Assembly: GCF_000165395.2 (NCBI RefSeq)
Contig: NC_067396.1
Coordinates: forward strand, 372,001 to 436,000
From: Babesia bovis T2Bo
Taxonomy: Eukaryota; Apicomplexa; Aconoidasida; Piroplasmida; Babesiidae
Reading direction: 5' to 3'
Length of the DNA stretch: 64,000 bases
The notes beneath the pieces are model-generated. The model was not told the origin of the DNA. It searched no databases and saw only the letters and a list, made by a program, of their open reading frames with translations. Made by a program: the position numbers and the translations under genes. Below, one piece after another: positions 31,165 through 42,300 of the stretch. Each line of letters opens with the position of its first letter. The first letter of the stretch is position 1.

Positions 31165-32022
31165 GTTATGAATATTAACAAGAACTGATTAACACAGATA
31201 TAATATCCAAATGGAGCAACAATAATTGACAATTCTGTAAAAATATTGATGCAAGCTCCTTTACATAAAGATCCAGTGTGTAACCAATGAGTCGTAACAG
31301 TGCCTGATACAACAAATAAAATTTGATCACTAGGCAATAAGTCACCGAACCATTAAGAGAGAAATTAAACAGGTTTCCAATACTCCGATGAAAGGTATAA
31401 ACATGTACCCTTTTGCTGCACAGACTACAAAAATTGCGATTAGATGTCAATAATAATATAAAATACAAGACTTGCTATACGATCCTGGTAGTATCCCTTG
31501 GTAATCTATCGTAAGCGTGGTCCTCAACACTGGTAATAGCAATTCCAAGGGTTTAGTAACGATATTTCATGTTATCTCATTAGTGATAGAACATGTTCCG
31601 ATGTCTTTGGGAGCTCCTGGGACAACGCACACGGCAGTTCAGCAACTGCTTGGAATAGCAAGTTGGGGTTCTGTGTGAGGGCGTGAGCACCAATTTGTGG
31701 GCATATAAGCCAACATGTAAGAAATTGAACTACGGCCTAACTCCTGAGTTATACAGTGTTTAAAATACGGAGCCTGGCTGTAAAAAATTCAGTGAAAATG
31801 CAACGTCCATGAGCTGTGGGGACGGGCAGGCAGTTATATGCATAAACGCGTTATTCAGCAAACACATTAAACATTTGACTTTTGTTTTATGTTGCACAAT
31901 TGTAGGTAGATACCCTGGAGTTGTTGATTAGATGTTTTTAAATCCTCAAGGGTGTTTCTCTGTGTTATGACGTTTCACTATTAGCCAGGATATTCTGCGA
32001 TGTCGGTTTGAAAAGCACTTGT
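31165..32022. other. Intergenic region, 858 nt
   Basis: It lies between two leftward genes. The frames at 31140-31468 (-) are Leu/Phe/Tyr-rich without family likeness. The part at about 31590-31830 is richer in G/C than typical spacers and contains a perfect 6-bp inverted repeat with a 4-nt loop (about 31633-31648). It may hold a non-coding transcript or a regulatory block; I cannot identify one. Confidence 0.5.
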
Positions 32023-33254
32023 CTACACATCGAATCGTACTTCTATAATGTCTATGATGTTGGTGCTGCCTGGAGTGCGGTGTGACTTGCATACCTTGGC
32101 TGTTAACTTCGGAGATAAATCGCATTGATCCTTTATAAAGGATATGAACTCAAATGTACCTCCATCCATGCCAAAATATACCCTTTTGGTTCCTATATAT
32201 GCCACTCCGGTTTCGGGGCATAGATAGGTATGTATAACCTTTGCGATAGCATCGTAGCATTCTTGTCTATAAAGGCACTCACCTGCTACGATGAGGGCGC
32301 ATTTATTCATTCTGTTTGACAGTATTGATGTTGATAGCGTTGGCATATCCTCCCACATAGTTGAGAGCAATTCGTATTGCATTGATTTGTCATCTGATAT
32401 AGTATAGTTTCCTAGAATAGTCTGATCGAGTTGTTTGTCGTCATCAGCACCCTTTGGAGTTATGTTCTTATCCCGGACAGTTGCTCTGATGAACCTGCTA
32501 TGTTGGATAATGTTATCCTTAGTACTTTCAAAAGTTACGTTCACAACTTGGTGGACACCGATTTGTTCTACAGGTACCACGTGGCTAGAAGTCTCATTGC
32601 CACTATCTTGGTGTACACTCTCAGTTAAGACGTCCTTTTCAAGTCGTTTCCTATACACTGATATCAACTGTGGCAAGCATGAATTTAAGAGACAGTTTGG
32701 TATAACCGATTCCTGCAGCACATCCCAATTGAGATCCTGGAATAGTACGTTATAGTTTTTCCTTAGTGCCAGGATTCCACATATTCCATTACCGCATCCT
32801 GTACATGTATAAGAGATCACATATCTAGACTAACCTAGATCGATTGCGAAGTTGTTATTTCCGGGTTTAACATGCTTCTCTATAAAGGCAGCCAGTAGCC
32901 ACGTACTCTCCCAGATGGTGAAACCGCCTTCATATTTACGTCGCTTTACCTGAAAATGATGTGTACAGATCAATGGAGTCTAGGATGATATACACATTGA
33001 ATCAAGGATAGCTTTTACAAATATTACTGTTTGTTTACACATACATTTGCAGTGCGTTTATCTTGCGGTATGTTGGCGATTCTGATTTTTATATGTTCCA
33101 AAGGATCACATTTTATACCTCCAGAATACTTTTCGGTATTAGATAGTTCCTCTGAGGTGTCATATCGCGACACCTTTATGGTCTCTAGGTCCAAGACATG
33201 CCCAGTATATTCAATTAGTAGCTTACTTAAATCTATGCAAGTAATCGATTCCAT
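32023..33254 (-). CDS. METTL18/HPM1-like protein histidine methyltransferase
   Basis: Three exons (33254-33045, 32949-32835, 32798-32023), introns 95 and 36 nt, 366 residues. The spliced sequence contains 'KYEGGFTIWESTWLL', 'AIDLGCGNGICGILAL' (SAM motif I) and 'VLFQDLNWDVL', the combination seen in METTL18/Hpm1, which methylate a histidine of ribosomal protein uL3. An insertion with low-complexity sequence (about residues 165-260) separates the Rossmann core from C-terminal strands ('VAYIGTKRVYFGMDGG', 'DIIEVRFDV'). The protein should act in cytoplasm or nucleus on ribosome assembly. The first intron is one of the few long ones. The ATG lies 37 nt below the stop of the transporter gene upstream. 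Confidence 0.82.
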
Positions 33255-33291
33255 TGGTTATATTACTAAATTAGTATTTGTGATGGAACAT

Positions 33292-34956
33292 TCATTGGGA
33301 CGATTCATTTGACCCGTCTGAATATTCACTATCTGCTGCCCACGGTGACTTGTCCACATGACTATCGAGACATTCATGGGCATTCAGTACGCTTGAGGCG
33401 CCATCTTCGTGAATATCGGCAGCCCTGTTTGCAATACTTGCCGAGGGGTACTCTCCCACCTGTATTGGCAGTGGTAGCTCACTTGTTGTAATTGCCGCGT
33501 TGCGTTCATTTTGTAGTAGCGCTGCAATATGCACATTCCCAAATATGACGGAAATGCAGTACAAGCAGAAGAAGACTACGCAAATATCGATTGCGATATC
33601 TGAGGGTATAATTTTATATAACCACTTGCGTGGTGATATTTTGCTTCTATGTAGATATATCACCAGGTCGAAGCTGAGATCTCCAAGTGACATTACTGAC
33701 GCTTCCCATCCTCTTGGAGCGCATCGTACTGTCATCACTATACCGAACGTCAGGAGTATTTGATGTAGGCTTGTACTCTGTATTGCGACGAATGTTAAGT
33801 ACCATACACTTGACGTTGTTGATGGCAGTGGCGGTATTTTATATCCTGTACAGTACACAACAATACATGCCACAAATATATACTTTGCGATTTTCAGTAG
33901 TCTTTTCAGGCTACAGTAGCGCAGCATCAATGTGCTGACTACTATTTTCGTTGCCAGACTTAATCCCACTAGTGTCATTACAGGTATGGCACCCCTTCGT
34001 GATGCCTTTAGCAATAGGGTATCATACGGCATACGCATTGCCATTGCAAGGTACATGAGTCCTAGGAATGCTATGGCTACCTTGGGTGAGTATATAGTCC
34101 TCTTCCTTTTACTTTGGTCAACCGCTTCTTCATATTCTCCCGGGTCGCATAGTAGTACCCACAAAACGCATACGCTGTTTCCGAGTAGAAAGCAGGGTGC
34201 TAGGTTAATCAGTGTCATGAAGCAGGTGATGAAATCCGTTGATCTTGGGAATGGCATGACCACGCTCAGCATGTTGCACAACCCGTAACCTATCATGAAC
34301 AGTAACCTTAGCGATGCGAATTGTACTTCCGAGAGTTCGCTGTTGCACTGGACGTATCTGCAGAATGCACCGTCACTAACAGCTCCTGATGCGATTTGAC
34401 ACAGTGAGACCAGCACGATAAGGTGTGGTCCGCATCCACCGCTTAATGGATGCCTTTTTGAATATGACATGATAGCTGACAGCAACGTGACGATTCCGAT
34501 ATGTGACACGCATAGCATTAGGTTAGCATGCTTATTCAGGTCTACTAGTGAGTCCATAACGCTTCTGCTCCGGCCTGTTGGTGGCCTTGAAGTGTCAACT
34601 TCGCCGTTAATCCTTCTACACCACTGTGCGCATTTCCTCAGTATCAAATCCGAGTGATCATCTATAAGGGCGAACAGAGGCTTCAATAGCCACAGGGAAG
34701 GTAGCAAATACAACACTGCATTAGAGAATTTCTTATCTCCATCTGGGTGTGACGCTATAAGTAGACTTATGTAGCACATATGTAGCAAATACAGGGCTTC
34801 GGATTTTAAAAGCAATGAAAGTAGTGAATAGGACTTAACTTTGGTCATGTCTAATCCGTAACTACGGCACAATCCGTCTAGAAAGGCACAGGAGCACGGC
34901 CACAACCTGCGTGACTCCTCTCTGGTATATGAGGAATCATTCCCGGAGGGTTCCAT
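33292..34956 (-). CDS. Multi-pass transporter, BT1/folate-biopterin-like
   Basis: Single exon, 554 residues with about 11-12 hydrophobic helices (from about residue 45 to 500) and hydrophilic ends. The segment 'LLPSLWLLKPLFALIDD' near residue 85 resembles the 'PW.lKPlyGllSD' signature of the BT1/folate-biopterin transporter family, a branch of the major facilitator superfamily with several members in apicomplexans. A charged loop near residues 110-140 and another near 285-300 ('DQSKRKR') fall where cytoplasmic loops are expected. The acidic, Ser-rich C-terminal tail is about 50 residues long. Substrates in the family include folates and biopterin; which applies here is unknown. A different MFS family is possible. 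Confidence 0.7.
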   Translation of the reverse strand: MEPSGNDSSYTREESRRLWPCSCAFLDGLCRSYGLDMTKVKSYSLLSLLLKSEALYLLHMCYISLLIASHPDGDKKFSNAVLYLLPSLWLLKPLFALIDDHSDLILRKCAQWCRRINGEVDTSRPPTGRSRSVMDSLVDLNKHANLMLCVSHIGIVTLLSAIMSYSKRHPLSGGCGPHLIVLVSLCQIASGAVSDGAFCRYVQCNSELSEVQFASLRLLFMIGYGLCNMLSVVMPFPRSTDFITCFMTLINLAPCFLLGNSVCVLWVLLCDPGEYEEAVDQSKRKRTIYSPKVAIAFLGLMYLAMAMRMPYDTLLLKASRRGAIPVMTLVGLSLATKIVVSTLMLRYCSLKRLLKIAKYIFVACIVVYCTGYKIPPLPSTTSSVWYLTFVAIQSTSLHQILLTFGIVMTVRCAPRGWEASVMSLGDLSFDLVIYLHRSKISPRKWLYKIIPSDIAIDICVVFFCLYCISVIFGNVHIAALLQNERNAAITTSELPLPIQVGEYPSASIANRAADIHEDGASSVLNAHECLDSHVDKSPWAADSEYSDGSNESSQ

Positions 34957-35079
34957 TTTCGCAACCCTTGGAGTCGGGAATGACTGCCAGTGTCTAATTA
35001 TACTTATTAAGTGACCGTTAAGTGCTGGAATCTCACAGCAGCGGTGGGGTCAAGGGTGTGCAGGTAATATATTAAAAAC

Positions 35080-36746
35080 TCAGTGATCGTCGTGCTCCTT
35101 TTCAGGTTCAAGTGTTACCAATTCGTCTATTCTTAGGATTGTTACTGCTGCTTCCGTTGCGAACTTGATGGACTTTATTTTGCTAACTGTAGCCTCCAGT
35201 ATTCCAGCCTTTAGGTTATTCCTCAATTCACCATCGGCTAGGCTTATACCATACCATTTGCACTCTTTATCTTCTGGTGTTGCGGATTCAGACTGCGCCT
35301 TTGCGTGAAGTGCTCTTAGTTTTGATACTAGCTCGGTAGCATCCAGTGCTGCGTTGAGTGCCAGCGTTTTGGGTATGACTAGCAACGATTCCGCGAATTC
35401 TGCAATTGCCATTTGTTCCCTTGACGCCAGTGTCCTTGAGTATGCTTCCAGGTGTAGCGACAGCGCAGTTTCTACACAACCTCCTCCAGGTACCAGTGAA
35501 TCCTTCTCCAGTGCTCTGCTGACCGCGCATAGTGCGTCGTGGATTGACCTATCAGCTTCTTCTACCATATAATCATTGGCCCCGCGGAGGATAATTGTAG
35601 CTGCTCTTGATGACGAGCACTGTTCGAAGAATGTAAAGTCTACATCACCCACACGTTGTTCGTACACCTTGCCACAAGTACCAAGTGAATCCTCGGGGAA
35701 TGCTTCTTCACCCTCGAATGTTGACAGGGTTAACACCAGCTTACCACCTGTAAGTCTAGCAATCCTGCGAAGATCTTTGCGTGGTACACGCCTATATGCC
35801 ATCACACCGGCCTCCGTGAAATATTTGAGTGACATATCGTCTATACCTTGTGATGTCAGTACCACGTTAGCTCCAGTGGCCAATATCTTCTGGACGCGTT
35901 CCTTGGTAACATCCTTTTCCTTGAGTCTTATTTGCTCAAGTTCCACGGGGTCAGTAATTTGCACCTGTACTCCGAAATGCAGACGATAATGCTTCAATGG
36001 GAAGTCTAGGAACGCAATTTTGGCATTGCTGATATCGATTGGCATTCCCTGTGCGGCACGTCCCATCATGATAGAGTATCCGTTTACAAGGAACGAGTCC
36101 TTTAGGCTTTTACCATGGGTCTTAAGTATATTAACGGCTTCCACAGGGAATTTACGGTTTCCCATATCGTCACATGTTTCTATGGCCTTAATGGCCTTCA
36201 CTACCATACTGGCGAAGTATTCCAGATTAACGCATACCATCTTAGACGACAGCGTTGTCTTTGCAATATTGACTGCCATTTCATCTCCCAAATCGCTCAT
36301 GCGTTTACTCAAGTTATCCTTGATATACTTGACACATTCTTTGATGGCCATTTTATAGCCGGCGATGATTGAGGTAGCGTGTATCCCTGAATTGGCCAGA
36401 TCATTAGCTCTTCTGAGGAGTTCAACGGCTAGTAGTACAACCGAGGTGGTACCATCACCTACTTCTTGATCTTGGAGTTCACTAAGATCCACTAGTAATT
36501 TAGCTGCTGGGTGTTGTATTTCCAGCTGCTTAAGGATGGTAGCACCGTCATTGGATATAGTTACATCTCCAACATCGTCGACTAGCATTTTATCTAGACC
36601 TTTAGGGCCTAAACTCGAGCGCAGTATATTGGCGATGGCTTGTACAGCCGTGACTACAAATAATGACAAGGTGTATATATCAACATACCGTTACGCATCC
36701 GGACATCCTTTCCGGTAATGCGTTCTCCAAGAATACCGAGTGACAT
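35080..36746 (-). CDS. CCT1: T-complex protein 1 subunit alpha (CCT1)
   Basis: Two exons (36746-36689 and 36653-35080, intron 35 nt), 543 residues, close to the usual 540-560. The first exon gives the family start 'GERITGKDVRMRN'; then come the chaperonin signatures 'SSLGPKGLDKMLVDD', 'TISNDGATILKQL', 'QEVGDGTTSVV' (ATP and metal site), and alpha-specific stretches 'KIAFLDFPLKHYRLHFGVQV', 'RRVPRKDLRRIAR', 'IILRGANDYMVEEADRS' and 'LVPGGGCVETALS'. The 'EKEHDDH' end resembles the acidic/His tail of other CCT1 proteins. It forms one position of the two-ring cytosolic chaperonin that folds actin and tubulin. Without the 5' exon the frame would start at an unrelated Met in the intron. Confidence 0.97.
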
Positions 36747-36805
36747 TGTGTTTATAAAATATTTTACACCGCTTTGGTGTGTTTATGTAAGTAATTGTCG
36801 CCGCG

Positions 36806-36820
36806 TACACCTGCGGTGTA
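36806..36820. repeat. Perfect inverted repeat upstream of CCT1
   Basis: Six bases (TACACC) and their complement (GGTGTA) flank a TGC loop, about 60 nt upstream of the CCT1 ATG. The position suggests a promoter or 5' UTR element, but a chance palindrome cannot be excluded. Confidence 0.4.
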
Positions 36821-37371
36821 TCGCGTAGGTAGGCACCACGATGTGGGACGCTGTAAATCCTATGTACTTTGCACTAGGATGTGATATTTAGTGATTCTGT
36901 AGTACATATACTAGAATGTATATATCCGGGATTACATTAGATTCTACAGCGGTGTAAGCGCGTCTCTGTCTAGAGCGTCAACCATGTCTAATACGCGTAC
37001 GGAATTGCCATTCATCAAACAAATGACATACATAGATTCTACGAATTAGACATTGGCTACTCGATTTGTTTCATCACGTAGGCTTTAGTATTTGATTAAC
37101 TAACACAGCGTTGTTGAGGTACTTCATAACAGCCTCGGGACGTTCCACATACAGGAGCCTTATTATCTATAGTGTGTCCTTAATAAATAGTGGCAGTAAC
37201 AAGAGAACATTGTGAAATGTATAACACATGGGTAATACGATGCGAATCACATGGTGTTCGAAAACAAATGTATATATATACTACCAAACAATTCCTGGAT
37301 CATACAGCATACTGGGTGTAATGTGCGCCTAAAGTAGTACTAAATTTCCTCGATAAAGTTGCCATACAAAA

Positions 37372-37392
37372 TTCCCCGCACCCAGTGGGGAA
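37372..37392. repeat. GC-rich hairpin-forming inverted repeat
   Basis: TTCCC plus CAC on the left pair with GTG plus GGGAA on the right around a CCA loop, with a two-base bulge. It stands out in A/T-rich spacer DNA. No terminator or RNA family is assigned. Confidence 0.4.
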
Positions 37393-37679
37393 TACACCTC
37401 TATCACTGTATATCTTTACACGCGTTTTCGAACGTTACAATTTAATATGATGACACGCAGACGGGCGATCTATAAGTTGCTAAAGCAGCGATGCAGATGT
37501 CTGTGACTGATTATATAATACTCTCTAGTTCTACCGATTTGGTATAGTACATTCTATTGTTATTTAATAATCAAGCCATTCCGGTGGTACCTATATGTTC
37601 CTGAGCGAAACACATGATGATACTGTTTTACGGACTGGAGTGTATGACTCTATGATTCAAAAACAACGTCTGATGTCGC

Positions 37680-39081
37680 CTAATGAAGTGGACATAAGCA
37701 TGTCATTTTCGCTGGTTCTACGTGTTCAGTGGGTTTGGGTGCATCGCTTCTGTAGTAGTTTCCCGTTGGGTTTTCTGGTGCTACATCTTTTTGCTTATTG
37801 ACTTGCAATCCCTTCCACGGTGAAACTCCACAGTGGAAGCTTGCTTTGTACATGAAGAATAGTACTGTCCCCGTGATGAGATACACCACTGCAGTGATAA
37901 TCGCTAGGCATTCAAATACTATTGCCTTAGTTCCCATGTATCCCGGTTTGGCTATTACGACATATTTTTTAGCTTTCCAATGTTCCGCTGGCCAGAGATT
38001 CTTTGTTACGTGTAGGTAGTACTTCCCGGCACTAAGTGTTTGATTCAAAACTCCATATGGCTTGAGAAATGTGGAGTCATATGGGATTTGTATCCAGTTT
38101 CTGAACATGAGGTTCGAGAGGTCGATCCACTGGAATCCTTTAGACGACGCCTCTGGTCTATTTTGGTTAAAGTGGAACAGGCTATAGTCATAGTCAGGTA
38201 TTCCCATACTAATTGGCAAGCAGTTGTTAACCTGGTTATCAACTGGAGATTGCTCTTCAGAACGCTGTCCAGCTGGTAGCAATTCCTTCTTTTGGCATAC
38301 TGAGAAATTGTCCGTTATGATTGTTGCCGATATAGCTCCACATGGGTACGCCGTTTTCTTGAATGCTGGTTCCTTATCCTTGATTTCACACCACTCGTCA
38401 ATGCCGTTAAGGGTGTTCTTCTTGTTGACACAGCGTAAATCCAAAATCTCCTCAAATGTTTTAAACACTGTGGGACATTATGACGAGATATAGAGACTTA
38501 CTTTCACAGTCGCCTGAAGTCACAAGCGAAGGGTTGGCTCCGTAGGCTACTCTTTTATGGATGGCGTAAAAGTCAGTGATTTTGAAATAAAAGTACACTG
38601 GCGCTTTTATGTCGTAAGGTACCTCAAATTCGATGGGATCATTAGTATAAGCAGAATAGTCAATTTCCTGCATATGAGACGTCCATGATGAGTATAGTTG
38701 CGCTACGGATAGCAGAGACAGCAGGATGCCAAAGAAGAGGAATACACTGACACCACCTAACGGTGTGTATATACGATATATCCAGTCATTGCGAGTAAAT
38801 TCCATCTGACGGTAACGATCGACACGTGCACGATCATCAGCTTGATCGTAATTTCTTGATGGCAGCCATAGGTACTCATGGTCTAATTCCTCTGAGCCTG
38901 CGACACGGTCTACATCACGTGAAGCCTGTACATGAGGTAGAGTTAACGGCTGTGCGTGAGTTGTCAGTGTGTTTGACTTTTTTGCCGTAGCAAACAGCAT
39001 ACTCTTCCTGAACGCATCATCGTTCAGATCAGAGATCTGTATCGTTGAGTTATCCATACCCGAACCAGCATCTGAAATCAT
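37680..39081 (-). CDS. CDC50/LEM3-family P4-ATPase beta subunit
   Basis: Two exons (39081-38502 and 38467-37680, intron 34 nt), 455 residues. The codon split at the junction makes a Met. Family layout is clear: a cytoplasmic N-terminal region of about 105 residues, a first membrane helix ('VSVFLFFGILLSLLSVAQL'), a large lumenal domain with paired Cys ('GDCE', 'LRCVN', 'WCEI', 'PCGAIS', 'VCQKK', 'NNCLP'), the conserved 'LKPYGVLNQTLSAGKYYLHV' segment, and a second membrane helix ('FECLAIITAVVYLITGTVL'). CDC50 proteins bind P4-type flippases and bring them out of the ER, supporting phospholipid flipping. The N-terminal extension is longer than in yeast or human members. The start could instead be the Met eight residues further on (39057). 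Confidence 0.9.
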
Positions 39082-39367
39082 ATAAAATAACTGTTTGATC
39101 GCAGGTGTAAGTACACAAACAGTATGTCAGAGATATAGCTCAGGGTACTTGTAACATTACAGCCAGGGCAATGTGTGAGATCACAATAAGGCACGCATCA
39201 AGATATATCCATCGGCAAATTTAAATGTGTATGTAAATCTTGAGACAAATAGAAGTGTACATTGTAATAGACACCACACGTGCCAGATATTCTACGGTGT
39301 CCATCCAATCTAGGTACACTTCACGCTGCATCTACAAAAAACATTAACAACACTTAAAAACATTAAA

Positions 39368-42300
39368 TCAGTTTTCTTCTTCTTCAAAGGGATTCGGTGA
39401 AAACGGATCTTCTGGCGAATATTCAGGACTAGTAGGTGAATACACTGGGCTAGTCGGTGAATACGCGGGACTAGTTGGCGAATAAGCCGGACTAGTCGGT
39501 GAGTATGCAGGACTTGTAGGCCTATAAGCCGGGCTTGTTGGCAAATATCCAAGATTAGGGCTTGTAGGTGAATAGGCAGGACTGGTAGGGGAATAAGCTG
39601 GACTCGTGGGAGAGTAAGCAGGACTCGTTGGTGAATAGGCAGGACTCGTGGGTGAATAAGCCGGACTTGTCGGGGAATATGCTGGACTAGTGGGTGAGTA
39701 GGCAGGACTAGTAGGCGAATAAGCCGGGCTGGTAGGGGAATACACTGGGCTTGTAGGGGAGTACAGTGGACTTGTGGGCGAATAAGCTGGGCTTGCTGGA
39801 CTGTAAACACCACCTGCTTGTCCATATACTGGACTCGTAGGGGAATATACCGGGCTAGTGGGCGACATCATACCCATAGAAGGCGATAGCGGGTTGGGTG
39901 ACAACGGGTTTGGCGATAGTGGCGCGTAGCTTGGACTCACTGGCGATTGCGGCGACATTATTGTAGGCGAGAAGCTTCCTCCCAGTGCCTTGGTATCCAC
40001 GGCCGGTGATGTCACGAAACTTGGTGACGACACGTTCACAATGGGCGACATCATTAAAGCGGCGTATGATGGACTGAAAGGCAGTGGCGATAGCATGGAA
40101 TTGATCTTGGCAGGTGACATTGAATCCGGGCTAGTAGACTCGGGGCTGGTAAATCCTGATAATGCCGAATCCGGCATGATTTGCAAATTCTGGTTAGCAT
40201 CCCTCAGCTTCTCGTCGTCTATCATGATATCGAAGCTTCCTGTACCCATAGGGCACAGCTGTCCCAGCATAACGTTCTCCGTAACACCCTTGAGCAAATC
40301 CAGTTCAGCAAACACAGCAGCATCCACTAAAGCCTCTAGCGTCTCTTCGAAACTACACTTGACCAGTGGCCCCCTATCGGCACGGTTGAGCCCATGTCGA
40401 GTGATTGACATGATATGGCCCTTCTGGGTCATTACATCGCACAGCAATGACAGGTGGCGGTAGTTGACGTAACTACCGTCGAAGCTGATTACTGCCCTCA
40501 GTTCACGTAACAGTGCCATTCTCGCAGCCTCTATACCTAGCACGTGGAATATCTCACTTATGTCATTGGATATAGATTTCTGTGCATCCACACAGGGTAT
40601 AGACAGGACGTCCTCTAGGTTACAGCCATCAGTGTCCAGGACCCACTGGCTAACACGTTCGAACCGCCCGTTCGTCTCATTATACTTAGTCCTTGCCTCC
40701 TCGCGCATATATACCTTTGTTATCTTGCTGACACCGCGCAATTTCACATTTACCAGTACCTGTGACATGAACCTTTGTAGGAATTCCCCTTCATTTTCAC
40801 CCATGTTCTGCTGATCCACGTCCATGTTGGAGTACTTAACCCTTATCCTGAGCACCAGTTCGTCATTGTTGTCGTCAGTATGTATGCAATCTATCTCGTC
40901 ATTGCTGAACTCCTGGTAGATCCTATCCACTATCTCTTTCATTGTCAGCCGCTTGTCGGTCATTACTTTGTTACTCAATTGTATACGTAGTACCCAGGGG
41001 CCTAGGCGGTTCATGTCCTCATCGGGGAATTCATAGTACTCCCTAACCCACGCGTAGTCCTTTGGCACAATAGTTTGCGAGACATTCGGGTCGTATATAA
41101 CCTGGGATAGTGCCACTACCTTGTCCAGGGTAGTGTACTCCAAACGTGTCTGCATGTCTTTGGCACGCTCCTGGTCGTGTGCCACTCCACGGTCCAGGTG
41201 GATGGTTAGTGATGGTGTCTTGACATTGCGCACAACATTGATAAGTTCCTTGAGACGCGGTAGACCCAATGTTACATTCTTTGAGCTGACACCGGCAAAG
41301 TGGAATGTATTTAATGTCATCTGTGTGGCAGGCTCACCAATTGACTGTGCCGCAATTGCACCCACGCACTCACCGGGGTGGCATATAGATTTATAGAATA
41401 TCCGCTTAACCTCACCAAGCAGCCAGTCAAATGCCAAGTTGCCTATTTTTTCACGCTCCATTAGTCGTCTTGAGTTCAAGGCAGTAGATAGATGAGCCTT
41501 TATAAGGATAGTAGCATTCTCCTGGGCCTCAGCAGCCAGGATATCGTGAGGACCACTGGTTACCACGATGGTCAGGCTGTCCAGCAGCTGCTGGACCCGC
41601 TGTGCTATATCCACTGGGTTCATAAGTTTACGACTTTCGGTGGTAGTGGGAAACTGGGTTTTGGCGTATTCCAGTAGCCTGGATATGTTAATCGGTAAAT
41701 GCTGCCTGGCCTCGCCATCTGGGAACACCTGCTTGCACAATATGGCCTTCATGTCCAATATCCGCTGGTACTCCTCCACTAGTATTACCTGTTTACTGAA
41801 ATCAGTTAGGATATTCGTCCTGACACTTTCATCCAGGATCCATCCTACACCGTAGTTTTCATTCCTGAAATCGTGTGCATATAATCTGTTCAAGCTGGCG
41901 AAATCCAGCTTCATTAGGTCCAGGGTCTGGTCTTCCACGTATTCAGCGCCCATTCCATCCTCTCCATACAGGAACTGTAATATATCACCACCGCCACTAC
42001 GCACTGTCTTGTCGTAGTGTACCATAATGTCCTCCATGGCCTTCATCAACCTACGTTGGACGTATCCTGTCTCAGAGGTTTTACAAGCGGTATCGATAAC
42101 ACCTTCACGGCCACCCATGGCGTGGAAGAACATTTCCTGCGGCGTGAGACCCGATAGATATGAGTTCGACACGAATCCACGACTCTCGGGTCCATAGTCA
42201 TGCTTGATAAAGTGCGGCAGTGACCGATCCCTGAAGCCAAAGGGCACACGCTTACCCTCGACGTTCTGCTGGCCCACGCAGGCTATAATCTGTGAAATGT

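Larger units (their letters stand above)
36747..37679. other. Intergenic region, 933 nt
   Basis: The longest gene-free stretch in the window, between two leftward genes. It has no convincing frame. It contains two GC-containing inverted repeats in otherwise A/T-rich DNA (36806-36820 and 37372-37392, listed separately). It should hold the CCT1 promoter and the CDC50 3' region; the rest is unexplained. Confidence 0.55.

Noticed and set aside
31175..31468. 97-codon minus-strand frame upstream of the ankyrin-PHAX gene.
   Set aside because: Leu/Tyr/Phe-rich sequence from A/T-rich DNA, with no start context or domain.
39310..39825. Plus-length open frame antisense or out of frame to the RPB1 CTD repeats, rich in Leu, Arg, Pro and His.
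   Set aside because: A shadow of the 21-bp repeats; any shifted frame of such an array stays open and shows the same periodic bias.
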